DNA of 64,000 bases. Origin: Aegilops tauschii subsp. strangulata. Its lineage: Eukaryota > Streptophyta > Magnoliopsida > Poales > Poaceae. The position numbers and the translations under genes were made by a program. This document shows, in pieces, positions 34,794 through 48,261 of the stretch; within the stretch, counting starts at the first letter, position 1, and each line of letters begins with the position of its first letter. The notes below the pieces were generated by a model, which was not told the origin of the DNA, searched no databases, and worked only from the letters and a program-made list of their open reading frames with translations. Where the stretch lies: assembly GCF_002575655.3 (NCBI RefSeq), contig NC_053040.3, forward strand, positions 151,839,148 to 151,903,147, given 5' to 3'.

Positions 34794-36378
34794 TGATTGG
34801 TTGTATCTGCTTTGGTTTTTCCTTGAAGAGGAGAGGATGACGCAGCACAACAACAGTAAGTATTTTTCTCAGTTATGAAACTAAGGTTATCAATCCAGTA
34901 GGAGAACCAAGCAACACTATTTAAATAGCACCTGCACACAAAACAACAAAAACTTGCAACCTAACATGTAAGAGGGGTTGTCAATCCCTCCTCGGTATTG
35001 AGATAGATTAAATTGTATGAAATTGGATAAATAGATCTAGAAAAAAACACAAAATAAAATAAATAAAGAAAAAGTGCAGCAAGGTATTTTGGATTTTTAG
35101 AAAAATAGATCTGAAAATAATGTGATAGGAAATAGACCCGGGGGCTGTAGATTTTACTAGAGGCTTCTCTCGAGAAAATAGCATACGGTGGGTAAACAAA
35201 TTATTGTTGGGCAATTGACAGAAGAGCAAATAATTATGACGATATCCAAGGCAATGACCATGTATATAGGCATCACGTCCAAGATTAGTAGACCGACTCC
35301 TGCTTGCATCTACTACTATTACTCCACACATCGACCGCTATCCAGCATGCATCTAGTGTATTAAGTTCATGGAAAAACGTAATAATGCAATAAACGATGA
35401 CATGATGTAGAAAAGATCTATTCATGTAGGAATATACCCCATCTTTTTATCCTTAATGGCAACGATACATGCATGTCATGTCTCCTTCTGTCACTGAGAT
35501 TGAGCACCGCAAGATCGAACCCATCACAAAGCACCTCTTCTCATGTAAGAAAAATCAATCTAGTTGGCCAAACCAAACCAAAGTTTCGGAGAAGAAATAT
35601 GAGGCTATAACAATCATGCATAAGAGAGTCCAACAAAGACTCAAATAATATTCAAGGATAGATCTCATCATAAACTCACAATTCATCGGATCCCAACAAA
35701 CACACCGCAAAATTCATTACATCAAATAGATCTCCAAGAACATCGAGGAGAACATTGTATTGAAGATTAAAAAGAGAGAAGAATTCATCTAACTACTTCC
35801 TACGGACCCGTAGGTCTGTGGTAAACTACTCACGCATCATCGGAGGGGGAAGGGTGATGATGAAGAACCCCTCCCTGATCGTTGACCCCTCCGGCAGAGT
35901 GCCGGAGAAGGCCTCTAGATTTGATCTCGTGGTTCTGGAACTTGCGGCGGCTGGAATTGTGTTTCGTTGACACCCCTAGGGTTTTTTGGGATTTTAGAGT
36001 ATTTATATGGCCAGAGGTCGAAGGAGGGGGTGCCTGTGGGCTTCACTACCCACCAGGGTGTGCCTAGGGGCCCTGGCGTGCCCTGGTGCCTAGTGGGCCC
36101 CACAAGCCCCCTCTGGTGCACTTCTTGGGCCTCCTGGGTGTCTTCTGGGCAGAAAAAATTCTCCAAAAAATTTCGTGGCATTTGGACTTCATTTGATATT
36201 GATATTCTACAAAGTAAAAAAAATAAGCAGAAAACAGCAACTAGCACTGAGCACTATGTCAATAGGTTAGTCCCAAAAAATGATACAAAGTTGCTAGTAA
36301 ATGAGTATAAAACATCCAAGAATGATACTTTAATAGCATGGAACAATAAAAAATTATAGATACATTGGAGACGTATCA
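34794..36378 (-). mobile_element. Athila-like solo LTR, minus strand
   Basis: Reverse-complemented it starts TGATACGTCTCCAATG and ends CAACCAATCA. A perfect duplication CTTGG lies at 34789-34793 and 36379-36383. The sequence is the same family as the LTRs at 498-2023 and 7192-8475 (shared GCAGCAAGGTATTTT, GGATAAATAGATC, CCCAACAAACACACCGCAAA text, inverted). 1585 bp, no interior. Confidence 0.93.
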
Positions 36379-36495
36379 CTTGGCCGACTCCAAATTCTAC
36401 GCGGTGACATCCACCAAGTCTTGCGTGAACTGCTCCTAGATTTGTGGGTTACTCTTCCTCAGTGCCAGAATGTGTTGCCACTCCAAGGTTCATAT

Positions 36496-38245
36496 TTTTT
36501 GGGAACGTAGCAATAATTCAAAATTTTCCTACGTGTCACCAAGATCAATCTAGGAGATGCTAGCAACGAGAGAGAGGGAGTGCATCTTCATACCCTTGAA
36601 GATCTCTAAGTGGAAGCGTTACAAGAACGCGGTTGATGGAGTCGTACTCGCGGCGATTCAAATCGCGGAAGATCCGATCTAGCGCTGAATGGACGGCGCC
36701 TCCGCGTTCAACACACGTACAGCCCGGGGACGTCTCCTCCTTCTTTATCCAGCAAGGGGAGAGGAGAAGTTGAGGGAGAACTCCAGCAGCACAACGGCGT
36801 GGTGGCAATGGAGCTCGTGGTTCTTCGGCAGAGCTTCGCTAAGCACTACGGAGGAGGAGGAGGAGGTGTATGAGGAGGGAGGGCTGTGCCAGGGAAGAGG
36901 TGCAACTGCCCTCCCACCCCTCCACTATATATAGGGGCAAGGGGAGAGGGGAGGCGCCCTAGGGTTTCCCCTAGGGGGCGGCGGCCAAGCAGATTGGATC
37001 TCCCTAGGGAAAATCCTAGGGAGACTTGCCCCCCAAGCCAAGCAGGTGGGGGCTTGCCTCCCAAGCCAGGTGGAGGCGCCCCACCTCCCCAAGTAACGTG
37101 GGAAAGGGTGTGGGGGGCGCACCACCCCTTAGTGGGCTGGTTTGCCCCTTCCCCGTTGGCCCATGAGGCCCTCCAACACTTGCCGGGGCTCCCGAAACAC
37201 CTTTCGGTCATGCTGGCCATAGCCTGGTACCCCCGGAACACTTCCGGACTCCAATACCCTTCGTCCAATATATCGATCTTCACCGCCAGACCATTCCGGA
37301 ACTCCTCGTGATGTCCGGGATCTCATCCGGGACTCCGAACAACCTTCGGTAACCACATACTATTTCCCATAACAACTCTAGCGTCACCGAACCTTAAGTG
37401 TGTAGACCCTACCGGTTCGGGAACCATGCAGACATGACCGAGACACCTCTCCGGCCAATAACCAATAGCGGGATCTGGATACCCATATTGGCTCCCACAT
37501 GTTCCACGATGATCTCATCGGATGAACCACGATGTCGAGGATTCAATCAATCCCGTATACAATTCCCTTTGTCTATCGGTATGTTACTTGCCCGATATTC
37601 GATCGTTGGCATCCCAATACCTCGTTCAATCTCGTTACCGGCAAGTCACTTTACTCGTTCTGTAACGCATGATCCCATGGCTAACTCATTAGTCACATTG
37701 AGCTAATTATGATGATGCATTACCGAGTGGGCCCAGAGATACCTCTCCGTCATACGGAGTGACAAATCCCAGTCTCGATTCGTGCCAACCCAACAGACAC
37801 TTTCGGAGATACCTGTAGTGCACCTTTATAGCCACCCAGTTATGTTGTGACGTTTGATACACCCAAAGCATTCCTACGGTATCTGGGAGTTGCACAATCT
37901 CATGGTCTAAGGAAATGATACTTGACATTAGAAAAGCTCTAGCAAACGAACTACACGATCTTGTGCTATGCTTAGGATTGGGTCTTGTCCATCACATCAT
38001 TCTCCCAATGATGTGATCCCGTTATCAATGACATCCAATGTCCATGGTCAGGAAACCATAACCATCTATGGATCAACGAGCTAGTCAACTAGAGGCTTAC
38101 TAGGGACATGTTGTGGTCTATGTATTCACACATGTATTACGGTTTCCAGTTAATACAATTATAGCATGAACAATAGACAATTATCATGAACAAGGAAATA
38201 TAATAATAACCATTTTATTATTGCCTCTAGGGCATATTTCCAACA
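36496..38245 (-). repeat. 3' LTR of the Angela/BARE1-type element
   Basis: For a minus-strand element this is the downstream LTR. The polypurine tract GTGGGAGAC (reverse complement of 38246-38254) abuts it. The TG end at 36496 is mutated to TT. Confidence 0.93.
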
Positions 38246-38389
38246 GTCTCCCACTTGCACTAGAGTCAATAATCTAGTTCACATCACTATGTGATTGTAA
38301 TGAATCCAACACCCATGGGGTTTGTTCACATCTTGCTTGTGAAAGAGGTTATTAGTCAACGGGTCTGAACCTTTCAGATCTGTGTGTGC

Positions 38390-41200
38390 TTTACAAATCT
38401 CTATGTCATCTTGTAGATGCAGCTACCACGCACTACTTGGAGCTATTCCAAATAACTGCTCTACTATACGAATCCGGTTTACTACTCAGAGTCATCCGGA
38501 TTAGTGTCAAAGTTTGCATCGACGTAACCCTTTACGACGAACTCCTTTTCCACCTCCATAATCGAGAAAATTCCTTAGTCCACTAGATACTAAGGATAAG
38601 TTCGACCGTTGTCATGCTCATCAGGCTCATGACCTGAAGACTCCCTTCCTGGATCACTATTGTATCCCTTGACTAACTCATAGCAAGGCACACTTCAGGT
38701 GCGGTACACAGCATAGCATACTGTAGAGCCTACGTCTAAAGCATAGGGGACGACCTTCGTCCTTTCTCTCTCTTCTGCCGTGGTCAGGTCTTGAGTCTTA
38801 CTCAATACTCACACCTTGTAACACAGCCAAGAACTCCTTCTTTGCTGATCTATTTTGAACTCCTTCAAAATCTTGTCACGGTATGTATTCATTTGAAAGT
38901 ACTATTAAGCGTTTTTGATCTATCCTTATAGATCTTGATGCTCAATGTTCAAGTAGCTTAATCCAGGTTTTCCATTGAAAAACACTTTTCAAATAACCCT
39001 GTATGCTTTCCAGAAATTCTACATCATTTCTGATCAACAATATGTTGACAACATATACTCATCAAAAATTCTATAGTGCTCCCACTCACTTCTTTGGAAA
39101 TACAAGTTTCTCATAAACTTTGTAAAAACCCAAAATCTTTGATCATCTTATCAAAGCGTACATTCCAACTCCGAGATGCTTACTCCAGTCCTTAGAAGGA
39201 TTGCTGGAGCTTTGCATACCTGTTAGCATCTTTCAGGATTGACAAAACCTTCTGGTTGTATCACATACAACCTTTCCTCAAGAAAATCGTCGAGGAAACA
39301 ATGTTTTTGACATCCTATCTGCAAGATTTCATAAATAATGCAGTAACTGCTAATATAATTCCAACAGACTCTTAGCATCGCTACGAGTGAGAAAATCTCA
39401 TCGTAGTCAACTCCTTGAACTTGTCGGAAAACATCTTAACGACAAGTTGAGCTTTCTTAATGGTGACACTTACCATCATTGTCCATCTTCCTTTTAAAAT
39501 CCATCTGCACCCAACAGCCTTACGACCATCAAGTAGTTCTTCCAAAGTCTATACTTTGGTTTTATACATGGATCCTCTCTCAGATTTTATGGCCTCGAGC
39601 CATTCGTCGGAATCCGGGCCCACCATCGCTTCTCCATAGCTCGTAGGTTCATTGTTGTCTAGCAACATGACTTCAAAGACATGATTACGTACCACTCTGA
39701 AGTAGTACGCATCCTTGTCGACCTACGAGGTTTGGTAGTGACTTGATCCGAAGTTTCATGATCACTATCATAAGCTTCCACTTCAATTGCTGTAGGTGCC
39801 ACAGGAACAACTTCCTGTGCCCTGCTACACACACTAGTTGAAGTCATGGTTCAATAACCTCATCAAGTCTCCACCATCCTCCCACTCAATTCTTTCGAGA
39901 GAAACTTTTCCTCGAGAAAGGACCCGTTTCTAGAAACAATCGCTTTTGCTTCCAGATCTGAAATAGGAGGTATACCCAACTGTTTTGGGTATTCTATGAA
40001 GATGCATTTATCCGCTTTGGGTTCGAGCTTATCAGCCTGAAGCTTTTTCACATAAGCGTCGCAGCCCCAAATTTTTAAGAAACAACAGCTTAGGTTTCTC
40101 TAAACCATAGTTCATACGGTGTCGTCTCAACGGAATTGCGTGGTGCCCTATTTAAAGTGAATGCGGTTGTCTCTAATGCCTAACCCATAAACGATAGTGT
40201 AATTTGATAAGAGACATCATGGTATGCACCATATCCAATAGGGTGCAGTTATGATGTTCGGACACACCATCACACTATGGTGTTCCAGGCGGTATTAGTC
40301 GTGAAACAATTTCCACAATTTCTTAATTGTGTGCCAAACTCGTAACTCAGATATTCATCTCTATGATCATATCACAGACATTTTATCCTCTTGTCACGAC
40401 GATCTTCAACTTCACTCTGAAATTACTTGAACCTTTCAATAATTCAGACTTGTGTTTCATTAAGTAAATATACTCAACATCTACTCAAACCATCTGTGAA
40501 GCAAGAACATAACGATATCCACTGCATGCCTCAGCACTCATTGGACTGCACACATCAAATGTATTACTTCCAACAAGTTGCTCTCTTGTTCCATCTTACT
40601 GAAAACGAGGCCTTTCAGTCATTTTACCCATGTGGTATGATTTGCATGTCTCAAGTGATTCAAAATCAAGTGAGTCCAAACGATCCATCTGTATGGACTT
40701 TCTTCATGCATATATACTAATAGACATGGTTCGCATGTCTCAATCTTTTCAAAAACGAGTGAGTCCAAAGATCCATCAACATGGAGCTTCTTCATGCGTT
40801 TTATACCAATATGACTCAAGTGGCAGTGCCACAAGTATGTGGTACTATCATTACTATCTTATATCTTTTGGCATGAACATGTGTATCACTACGATCGAGA
40901 TTCAATAAACCATTCATTTTAGGTGCAAGACCATTGAAGGTATTACTCAAATAAACAGAGTAACCATTGTTCTCCTTAAATGAATTACCGTATTGCGATA
41001 AACATAATCTAATCATGTCTATGCTCAACGCAAACACCAAATAACGATTATTTAGGTTTAACACCAATCTCGATGGTAGAGGGAGCGTGCGATGTTTGAT
41101 CACATCAACCTTGGAAACACTTCCAACACATATCGTCATCTCACCTTTATCTAGTCTCCATTTATTCCGTAGCCTTTTATTTCGAGTTACCAACACTTAG
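38390..41200 (-). pseudogene. pol of the Angela/BARE1-type element, heavily decayed
   Basis: Minus-strand fragments in order are: the gag-pre-integrase motif MWHCHLSHIGIKRMKKLHVD...CEPC near 40834-40720; an integrase tail with KADKCIFIEYPKQ near 40000; a RSTRMRTTSEW linker near 39740; and an RT region near 39200-39030 with SWNVRFDK and a degraded active-site box (YVVN where YVDD is expected). Many stops and shifts separate these pieces. No functional protein is possible. Confidence 0.85.
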
Positions 41201-43371
41201 CAACCGAACCGGTATCTAATACCCTGGTGCTACTAGGAGTACTAGTAAAGTACACATTAATATAATGTATATCCAATATAGTTCTGTCGACCTTGCCTGC
41301 CTTCTCATCTACCAAGTATCTAGGGTAGTTCTGCTTCAGTGACCGTTCCCCTCATTACAGAAGCACTTAGTCTCGGGTTTGGGTTCAACCTTAGGTTTCT
41401 TCACTAGAGCAGCAACTGATTTGCCGTTTCATGAAGTATCCCTTCTTTCCCTTGCCCTTCTTGAAACTAGTGGTTTTACTAACCATCAACAATTGATGCT
41501 CCTACTTGATTTCTACTTTCGTGGTGTCAAACATCGCGAATAGCTCAAGGATCATCATATCTATCCCTGATTTGTTATAGTTCATCACGAAGCTCTAGTA
41601 GCTTGGTGGCAGTGACTTTGGAGAACCATCACTATCTCATATGGAAGATTGACTCCCACTCGATTCAAGCGATTGTAGTACTCAGACAATCTGAGCACAT
41701 GCTCAACGGTTGAGCTTTTCTCCCTTAGTTTGCAGGCTTAAGAAACTTGTCAGAGGTCTCATACCTCTTGACGTGGGCACGAGCCTAAAATCCCAATTTC
41801 AGCTCTTGGAACATCTCATATGTTCCTCGACGTTTCAAAATGTCTTCGGTGCCTCAATTCTAAACCGTTCAACATTACGCACTAAACTATCACGTAGTCA
41901 TCAAAACGTGTATGTCAGATGTTCACAACATCCACAAACGACGCTCGAGGTTCAGTACACCGAGCGGTGCATTAAGGACATAAGCCTTCTGTGCAGCAAT
42001 GAGGACAATCCTCAGTTTACGGACCCAATCCGCATAATTGCTACTATCAACTTTCAACTAAATTTTTCTCTAGGAACATATCTTAGTAGAACTAAAGCGT
42101 AAGCTACGACATAATTTGCAAAGACCTTTTGACTATGTTCATGATAATTAAGTTCATCTAATTATTTAATGAACTCCCACTTAGATAGACATCCCTCTAG
42201 TCATCTAAGTGATACATGATCCGAATCGACTAGACCGTGTCCGATCATCACGTGAGATGGACTAGTCATCAACGGTGAACATCTCCATGTTGATCGTATC
42301 TACTATACGACTCATGTTCGACCTTTCGGTCTCTTGTGTTCTGAGGCCATGTCTGTACATGCTAGGCTCGTCAAGTCAATCTAAGTGTTTCGCATGTGTA
42401 AATCTGGCTTACACCCGTTGTATGCGAACGTTAGAATCTATCACACCCGATCATCACGTGGTGCTTCGAAACAACAAACCTCCGCAACGGTGCACAGTTA
42501 GGGGGAACACATCTCTTGAAATTTTAGTGAGGGATCATCTTATTTATGCTACCATCGTTCTAAGCAAATAAGATGTAAACATGACAAACATCACATGCAA
42601 ATCATAAAGTGACATGATATGGCCAATATCATCTTGCGCCTTTTGATCTCCATCTTCGAGGCACGGCATGATCACCTTCGTCACCGGCATGACACCATGA
42701 TCTCCATCATCATGATCTCCATCATCGTGTCTTCATGAAGTTGTCTCGCCAACTATTACTTCTACTACTATGGCTAACGGTTAGCAATAAAGTAAAGTAA
42801 TTACATGGCGTTTTTCATTGACACGTAGGTCATACAATAAATTAAGACAACTCCTATGGCTCCTGCCGGTTGTCATACTCATCGACATGCAAGTCGTGAT
42901 TCCTATTACAAGAACATGATCAATCTCATACATCACATATATATAATTCATCACATCCTTTTGGCCATATCACATCACATAGCATACCCTGCAAAAACAA
43001 GTTAGACGTCCTCTAATTGTTGTTGCATGTTTTACGTGGCTGCTATGTGTTTCTAGCAAGAACGTTTCTTACCTACGCAAAAGCCACAACGGTGATATGC
43101 CCGTTGCTATTTACCCTTCATAAGGACCCTCTTCATCGAATCCGATCCGACTAAAGTGGGAGAGACAGACACCCGCTAGCCACCTTATGCATCAAGTGCA
43201 TGTCAGTCGGTGGAACCTGTCTCACGTAAGTGTACGTGTAAGGTCGGTCCGGGCCGCTTCATCCCACAATGCCACCGAATCAAGATAAGACTAGTAACGG
43301 TAAGCAAATTGAACAAATCATCGCCCACAACTACTTTGTGTTCTACTCGTGCATAGAATCTACGCATAGAC
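41201..43371 (-). pseudogene. gag and leader of the Angela/BARE1-type element, decayed
   Basis: By position this is the gag and untranslated leader. No open frame of useful length remains on the minus strand. Plus-strand frames in this stretch are chance openings. Confidence 0.6.
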
Positions 43372-43388
43372 CTAGCTCATGATGCCAC
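43372..43388 (-). other. Primer binding site region of the Angela/BARE1-type element
   Basis: Reverse-complemented, the sequence after the LTR reads AGTGGCATCATGAGCTAGG. The expected tRNA-Met primer site is TGGTATCAGAGC, so it is recognisable but mutated. Confidence 0.65.
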
Positions 43389-45137
43389 TGTTGGGGAACG
43401 TAGCAATAATTCAAAATTTTCCTACGTGTCACCAAGATCAATCTAGGAGATGCTAGCAACGAGAGAGAGGGAGTGCATCTTCATACCCTTGAGGATCTCT
43501 AAGCGGAAGCATTACAAGAACGCGGTTGATGGAGTCGTACTCACGGCGATTCAAATCGCGAAAGATCCGATCTAGCGCCGAACGGACGGCGCCTCCGCGT
43601 TCAACACACGTACAGCCCGGGGACGTCTCCTCCTTCTTGATCCAGCAAGGGGAGAGGAGAAGTTGAGGGAGAACTCCAGCAGCACGACGGCGTGGTGGCA
43701 ATGGAGCTCATGGTTCTCCGGCAGAGCTTCGCTAAGCACTACGGAGGAGGAGGAGGAGGTGTATGAGGAGGGAGGGCTGCGCCAGGGAAGAGGTGCAACT
43801 GCCCTCCCACCCCACCACTATATATAGGGGCAAGGGGAGAGGGGAGGCGCCCTAGGGTTTCCCCTAGGGGCGGCGGCCAAGCAGATTGGATCTCCCTAGG
43901 GAAAATCCTAGGGAGACTTGCCCCCCAAGCCAAGCAGGTGGAGGCTTGCCTCCCAAGCCAGGTGGAGGCGCCCCACCTCCCCAAGTAACGTGGGAAAGGG
44001 TGTGGGGGGTGCACCACCCCTTAGTGGGCTGGTTTGCCCCTTCCCCTTTGGCCCGTGAGGCCCTCCAACACTTGTCGGGGCTCCCGAAACACCTTTCGGT
44101 CATGCTGGCCATAGCCTGGTACCCCCGGAACACTTCCGGACTCCAATACCCTTCGTCCAATATATCGATCTTCACCGCCGGACCATTCCGGAACTCCTCG
44201 TGATGTCCGGGATCTCATCCGGGACTCCGAACAACCTTCGGTAACCACATACTATTTCCCATAACAACTCTAGCGTCACTGAACCTTAAGTGTGTAGACC
44301 CTACCGGTTCAGGAACCATGCAGACATGACCGAGACACCTCTCCGGCCAATAACCAATAGCGGGATCTGGATACCCATATTGGCTCCCACATGTTCCACG
44401 ATGATCTCATCGGATGAACCACGATGTCGAGGATTCAATCAATCCCGTATACAATTCCCTTTGTCTATCGGTATGTTACTTGCCCGAGATTCGATCGTCG
44501 GTATCCCAATACCTCGTTCAATCTCGTTACCGGCAAGTCACTTTACTCGTTCTGTAACGCATGATCCCGTGCCTAACTCATTAGTCACATTGAGCTCATT
44601 ATGATGATGCATTACCGAGTGGGCCGAGAGATACCTCTCCGTCATACGGAGTGACAAATCCCAGTCTCGATTCGTGCCAACCCAACAGACACTTTCGGAG
44701 ATACCTGTAGTGCACCTTTATAGCCATCCAGTTACGTTGTGACGTTTGATACACCCAAAGCATTCCTACGGTATCTGGGAGTTGCACAATCTCATGGTCT
44801 AAGGAAATGATACTTGACATTAGAAAAGCTCTAGCAAACGAACTACACGATCTTGTGCTATGCTTAGGATTGGGTCTTGTCCATCACATCATTCTCCCAA
44901 TGATGTGATCCCGTTATCAATGACATCCAATGTCCATGGTCAGGAAACCATAACCATCTATTGATCAACGAGCTAGTCAACTAGAGGCTTACTAGGGACA
45001 TGTTGTGGTCTATGTATTCACACATGTATTACGGTTTCCAGTTAATACAATTATAGCATGAACAATAGACAATTATCATGAACAAGGAAATATAATAATA
45101 ACCATTTTATTATTGCCTCTAGGGCATATTTCCAACA
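43389..45137 (-). repeat. 5' LTR of the Angela/BARE1-type element
   Basis: Reads TGTTGGGGAACGTAG to CATATTTCCAACA on the plus strand, with both canonical ends intact. Confidence 0.95.
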
Positions 45138-45142
45138 CATAT

Positions 45143-45406
45143 CGATCAACCTTAGACCGGTATTATGACTGTCGAGAAAATCAAAATCAAACCTCTCCTT
45201 GGATTTAGAATTGAGGATAGAAGCGGGGAGGAACAGTGGCTCTAGATAGCAATTCTAACACCAAGTGGTTCATATCCTCATAAATACAACTAACTAAGTA
45301 CATGTTCCAGGATTAGAGGAAGCATGAGTATAGGGTTCTTCGTATCCCTTCCCAGCCTCTCAATCTAAGTAGCTATTACATGGGTTAGGCCCTTACCCGC
45401 ATGAAG
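45143..45406. repeat. Remnant of the older host repeat between LTR insertions
   Basis: No coding frame. Contiguous with 36384-36490 on one side and 46958-47074 on the other once the insertions are removed. Confidence 0.4.
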
Positions 45407-45411
45407 GTGGT

Positions 45412-46952
45412 TGATGTCTACTACGCAACTTTTTTCTTTTAGACTTTGTTGTCCATCCAAGCGCAGAATTTTGTAGGACATCAACAAATTTCCCTCAAGT
45501 GAATGACCTAAGGTTTATCAATTCGTGGGAAGTGTAGGATAAAATGGTTCTCTCTTAAACAACACTGCAATCAAATACAAGTAATCTCTTGTGTCCCCAA
45601 CACACCCAAAAGAGTTGTCAATCATATAGGTGCACTTGTTCGATGAAGAGATGGTGATATATGTGTAACATGGATGGTATGAATAGTTTTTTTATAATCT
45701 GAATAAATAAAAACTGCAAGGTAGCAAGTAACAAAGTGAATAAAACGGTGTCTCAATGCTTGGAAACAAGGCCTAGGGTTCTTAATTTCGCTAGTGTCAA
45801 CTCTCAACATCATTAACATAATTAAACCAGATGATATGACCTCAAAAGTGCAGCAAAGAATTACTCCAAAGTTTCTATTTTGTCAAATAAAGTAGGATGA
45901 AATCGCGTAGGTGCACTTGCAAACCACCTCAAAGTCGTATTTCCAATATTAATCTGTTGAACCACCCATATGATCGCCACATGTAGTCCCTCGAATTGTC
46001 TTACAACGACATCATATGATACTTATCGCTCAACCTTTATGCATAGATTACTCCAATGTCACCACACGTATCCGCAAGTTAATGACTAGACATGCATCAT
46101 GTAATCTCAACTCCAAACTATTCAATCCAAAATAAATAAATTTCAAAGATGAAGACTCAGCTCACCATAAAAATAAAAGAAGGGGATGAACATCATATGA
46201 TCCAACTATATTGATAAATCCCATGATACAATCAAGATCGGAATCTTTCATGAACATGGGAGAGAGAGAGGAGAGAGAGAGAGAGAGATTGAACACATAG
46301 CCACTAGTACATACCCTCAGCCCTGAGGATAAACTACTCACACATCACCATGGGAACAGAGCGAGAGTTGTTGGTGACGGTGATGCAGGAGATGTCCCCT
46401 GCGCGTCCCGACGCCAGAAGAGGAAAGGGGGAAGGGGGCCCATATCCAGGGAAGAGGGAGCTCTCCCCTAGATTGGATCTCTCTTGTCTGTCTCCTATTT
46501 TCGCTTCTGTTTTCTGGCCAAGCATTGTTTATTAAACATCGAAAGATCCATAATTCGATCTGGCTGAAATTTTAACACATTTTTTCTTCGTAAATTAGCT
46601 TTCTTGCAGCGAAAGAACGGCTCCTACCGACTTAAGGGTGCTCCACATGGGCCCACGGTGCGGCCAGGGGCTTACCCGCTCCATGAGGCCGTGTGGGGCC
46701 CTCGAGCACCACCTTACGATGATCCGTTTGCCAAAAATCTGATATATTTCATAAAAATCACAAAAATAATTAGCTCATTTCTAGCTTCATGAATTTTTCA
46801 TATAAAACCCCTAAAACAATAGAAAACGGGAGCTAGCCTCTGGCACTGAATTAATAGGTTAGCCCAAGTAAATATTATGCCAAATACATAAATATTTGAT
46901 GTAAATATAGCATAAATACTTTATAAATTATAGATATGTTTGAGATGTATCA
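45412..46952 (-). mobile_element. Gypsy-type solo LTR, minus strand
   Basis: On the plus strand it starts TGATGTCTACTACGCAAC and ends GTTTGAGATGTATCA, so reversed it begins TGATACATCTC. Flanks GTGGT (45407-45411) and GTGAT (46953-46957) agree at four of five bases. 1541 bp. A GA-rich run lies at 46261-46290. No interior sequence. Confidence 0.85.
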
Positions 46953-46957
46953 GTGAT

Positions 46958-47074
46958 CAGCCTTTACCCTTGGGCCTTGGCACCCGGGTACTCCTCCTAG
47001 TAGTGGCGGGCTCTAGACTTTGGTCACCTTGCCCGACAATGGCTGGGTGGACTGTCATAGCCGGGGGCGTAACA
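46958..47074. repeat. End of the older host repeat
   Basis: Finishes GCCGGGGGCGTAACA, the type of terminus seen at the end of the Tekay LTR (GGGGGCGTCACA). After it the sequence character changes to low-copy AT-rich DNA. An LTR boundary at 47074 is likely, but its orientation is uncertain. Confidence 0.45.
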
Positions 47075-47583
47075 TATTGGTAGATCATATGACTAGTTTT
47101 ACTAACCAGCTAACACACACACACACACACATTCTGTTGGAGACACTAACAATTCATTTGCCTTACATCTAAAAGAAACTATGTCTCGACTCAAACGTCT
47201 TATAAAGTGTCGTTTTTGCTAAAATCAAACAAATATTCATATGAATTCAAGTGAATATGATATTCCAATGATTTTACTATATTTTCACGCATTTCGAAAC
47301 CTGAAATCCAATAGGCACTTAAGTTTACAAAATAAGTCCAAAAAATCCCATGCACACGTGAGAATAAACTATACATATTTTATGGAAAAATCGAGTTTAT
47401 TGAAAAATGATAAGGATGAAGGATGAAACCATGCACCAAAGCTTTTATTTTTGCACAACTATAAAATGTAGTATTATGCGGTAAACTTGTTCTTTGTACA
47501 CAAGGTATTAAATGTGATATATTACACAAACTTGCTCCTTTTTGAAAAGGTGCAAACTTGCAATACTTTGCATATAAATTAAA

Positions 47584-47667
<84 letters not shown>

Positions 47668-48261
47668 TGTTTTCCTGGATTTGTTTTAAAGCCCTATAAA
47701 TATCTATTTAATTTAGTTCATGTGATCTTAGCACACATTGTATTTCGTCAATATAATTTGCAAACAGAGTGGTTAAGTAGACGATTAATTAGTTACCCAA
47801 CTTGATACTTTCCAACTAATGTTGCAGTGTATATATAATGTTTTAGAGTGTGTATGATCTTTATTGAAAATTTTATTTTCAGGGAGATTAAAACTGCCTT
47901 GGCCAATGCATTCGACAATTGTGCATAAGCAAAACTCAAAAAAATCTTACGGGCTAGAATGTGGTAAAATCACTTCTCACAACTACTATGTTAACTAGCA
48001 AAGTGTTTGTGCCTTTCAACAGATCCAAAATAAATTATAATATATGTTCACAAACTTGAAAAAATCATCGCATTTTTATATATAATTAATGATATGCTTG
48101 CTTTCACCCAGATTTATTATTCCTATTTGTTTGGATGAGGTGTGAGATGAACTAGACTAGTCTAGAAAGGCTAATGGGTTTTGTGCACATGTGAAGCAAT
48201 TACAGGTTTTATAGAAATACCACGACTCTCCTCACATGCGTTAGATGGAAATTAGATCGTC
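47075..48261. other. AT-rich intergenic DNA
   Basis: No gene seen. An (AC)n run lies near 47113-47131 and the long (AT)n repeat at 47586-47664. Confidence 0.6.
47586..47664. repeat. (AT)n microsatellite, 79 bp
   Basis: Uninterrupted alternating TA for about 39 units. Confidence 0.98.

Larger units (their letters stand above)
36496..45137 (-). mobile_element. Complete Angela/BARE1-type Copia retrotransposon, coding region decayed
   Basis: Two LTRs of 1750 and 1749 bp flank a 5143-bp interior. The total of 8.64 kb is the family's usual size. A perfect duplication CATAT lies at 36491-36495 and 45138-45142. The end GCCTCTAGGGCATATTTCCAACA is diagnostic of Angela/BARE1/WIS read in reverse. In the first about 265 bp the two LTRs differ at 8 sites, mostly transitions. 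The LTR terminus at 36496 reads TTTTTGGG where the other has TGTTGGGG, so the TG end is mutated. Gag and pol have no long open frame. Confidence 0.96.

Noticed and set aside
36846..37311. Proline/glycine-rich frames in the Angela LTR (also at 43739-44203)
   Set aside because: Both copies lie in the two LTRs of one element and are open on both strands through GC-rich composition.
41710..42571. Plus-strand frames inside the Angela/BARE1-type element
   Set aside because: Opposite strand to the element's decayed gag region, with no recognisable domain.
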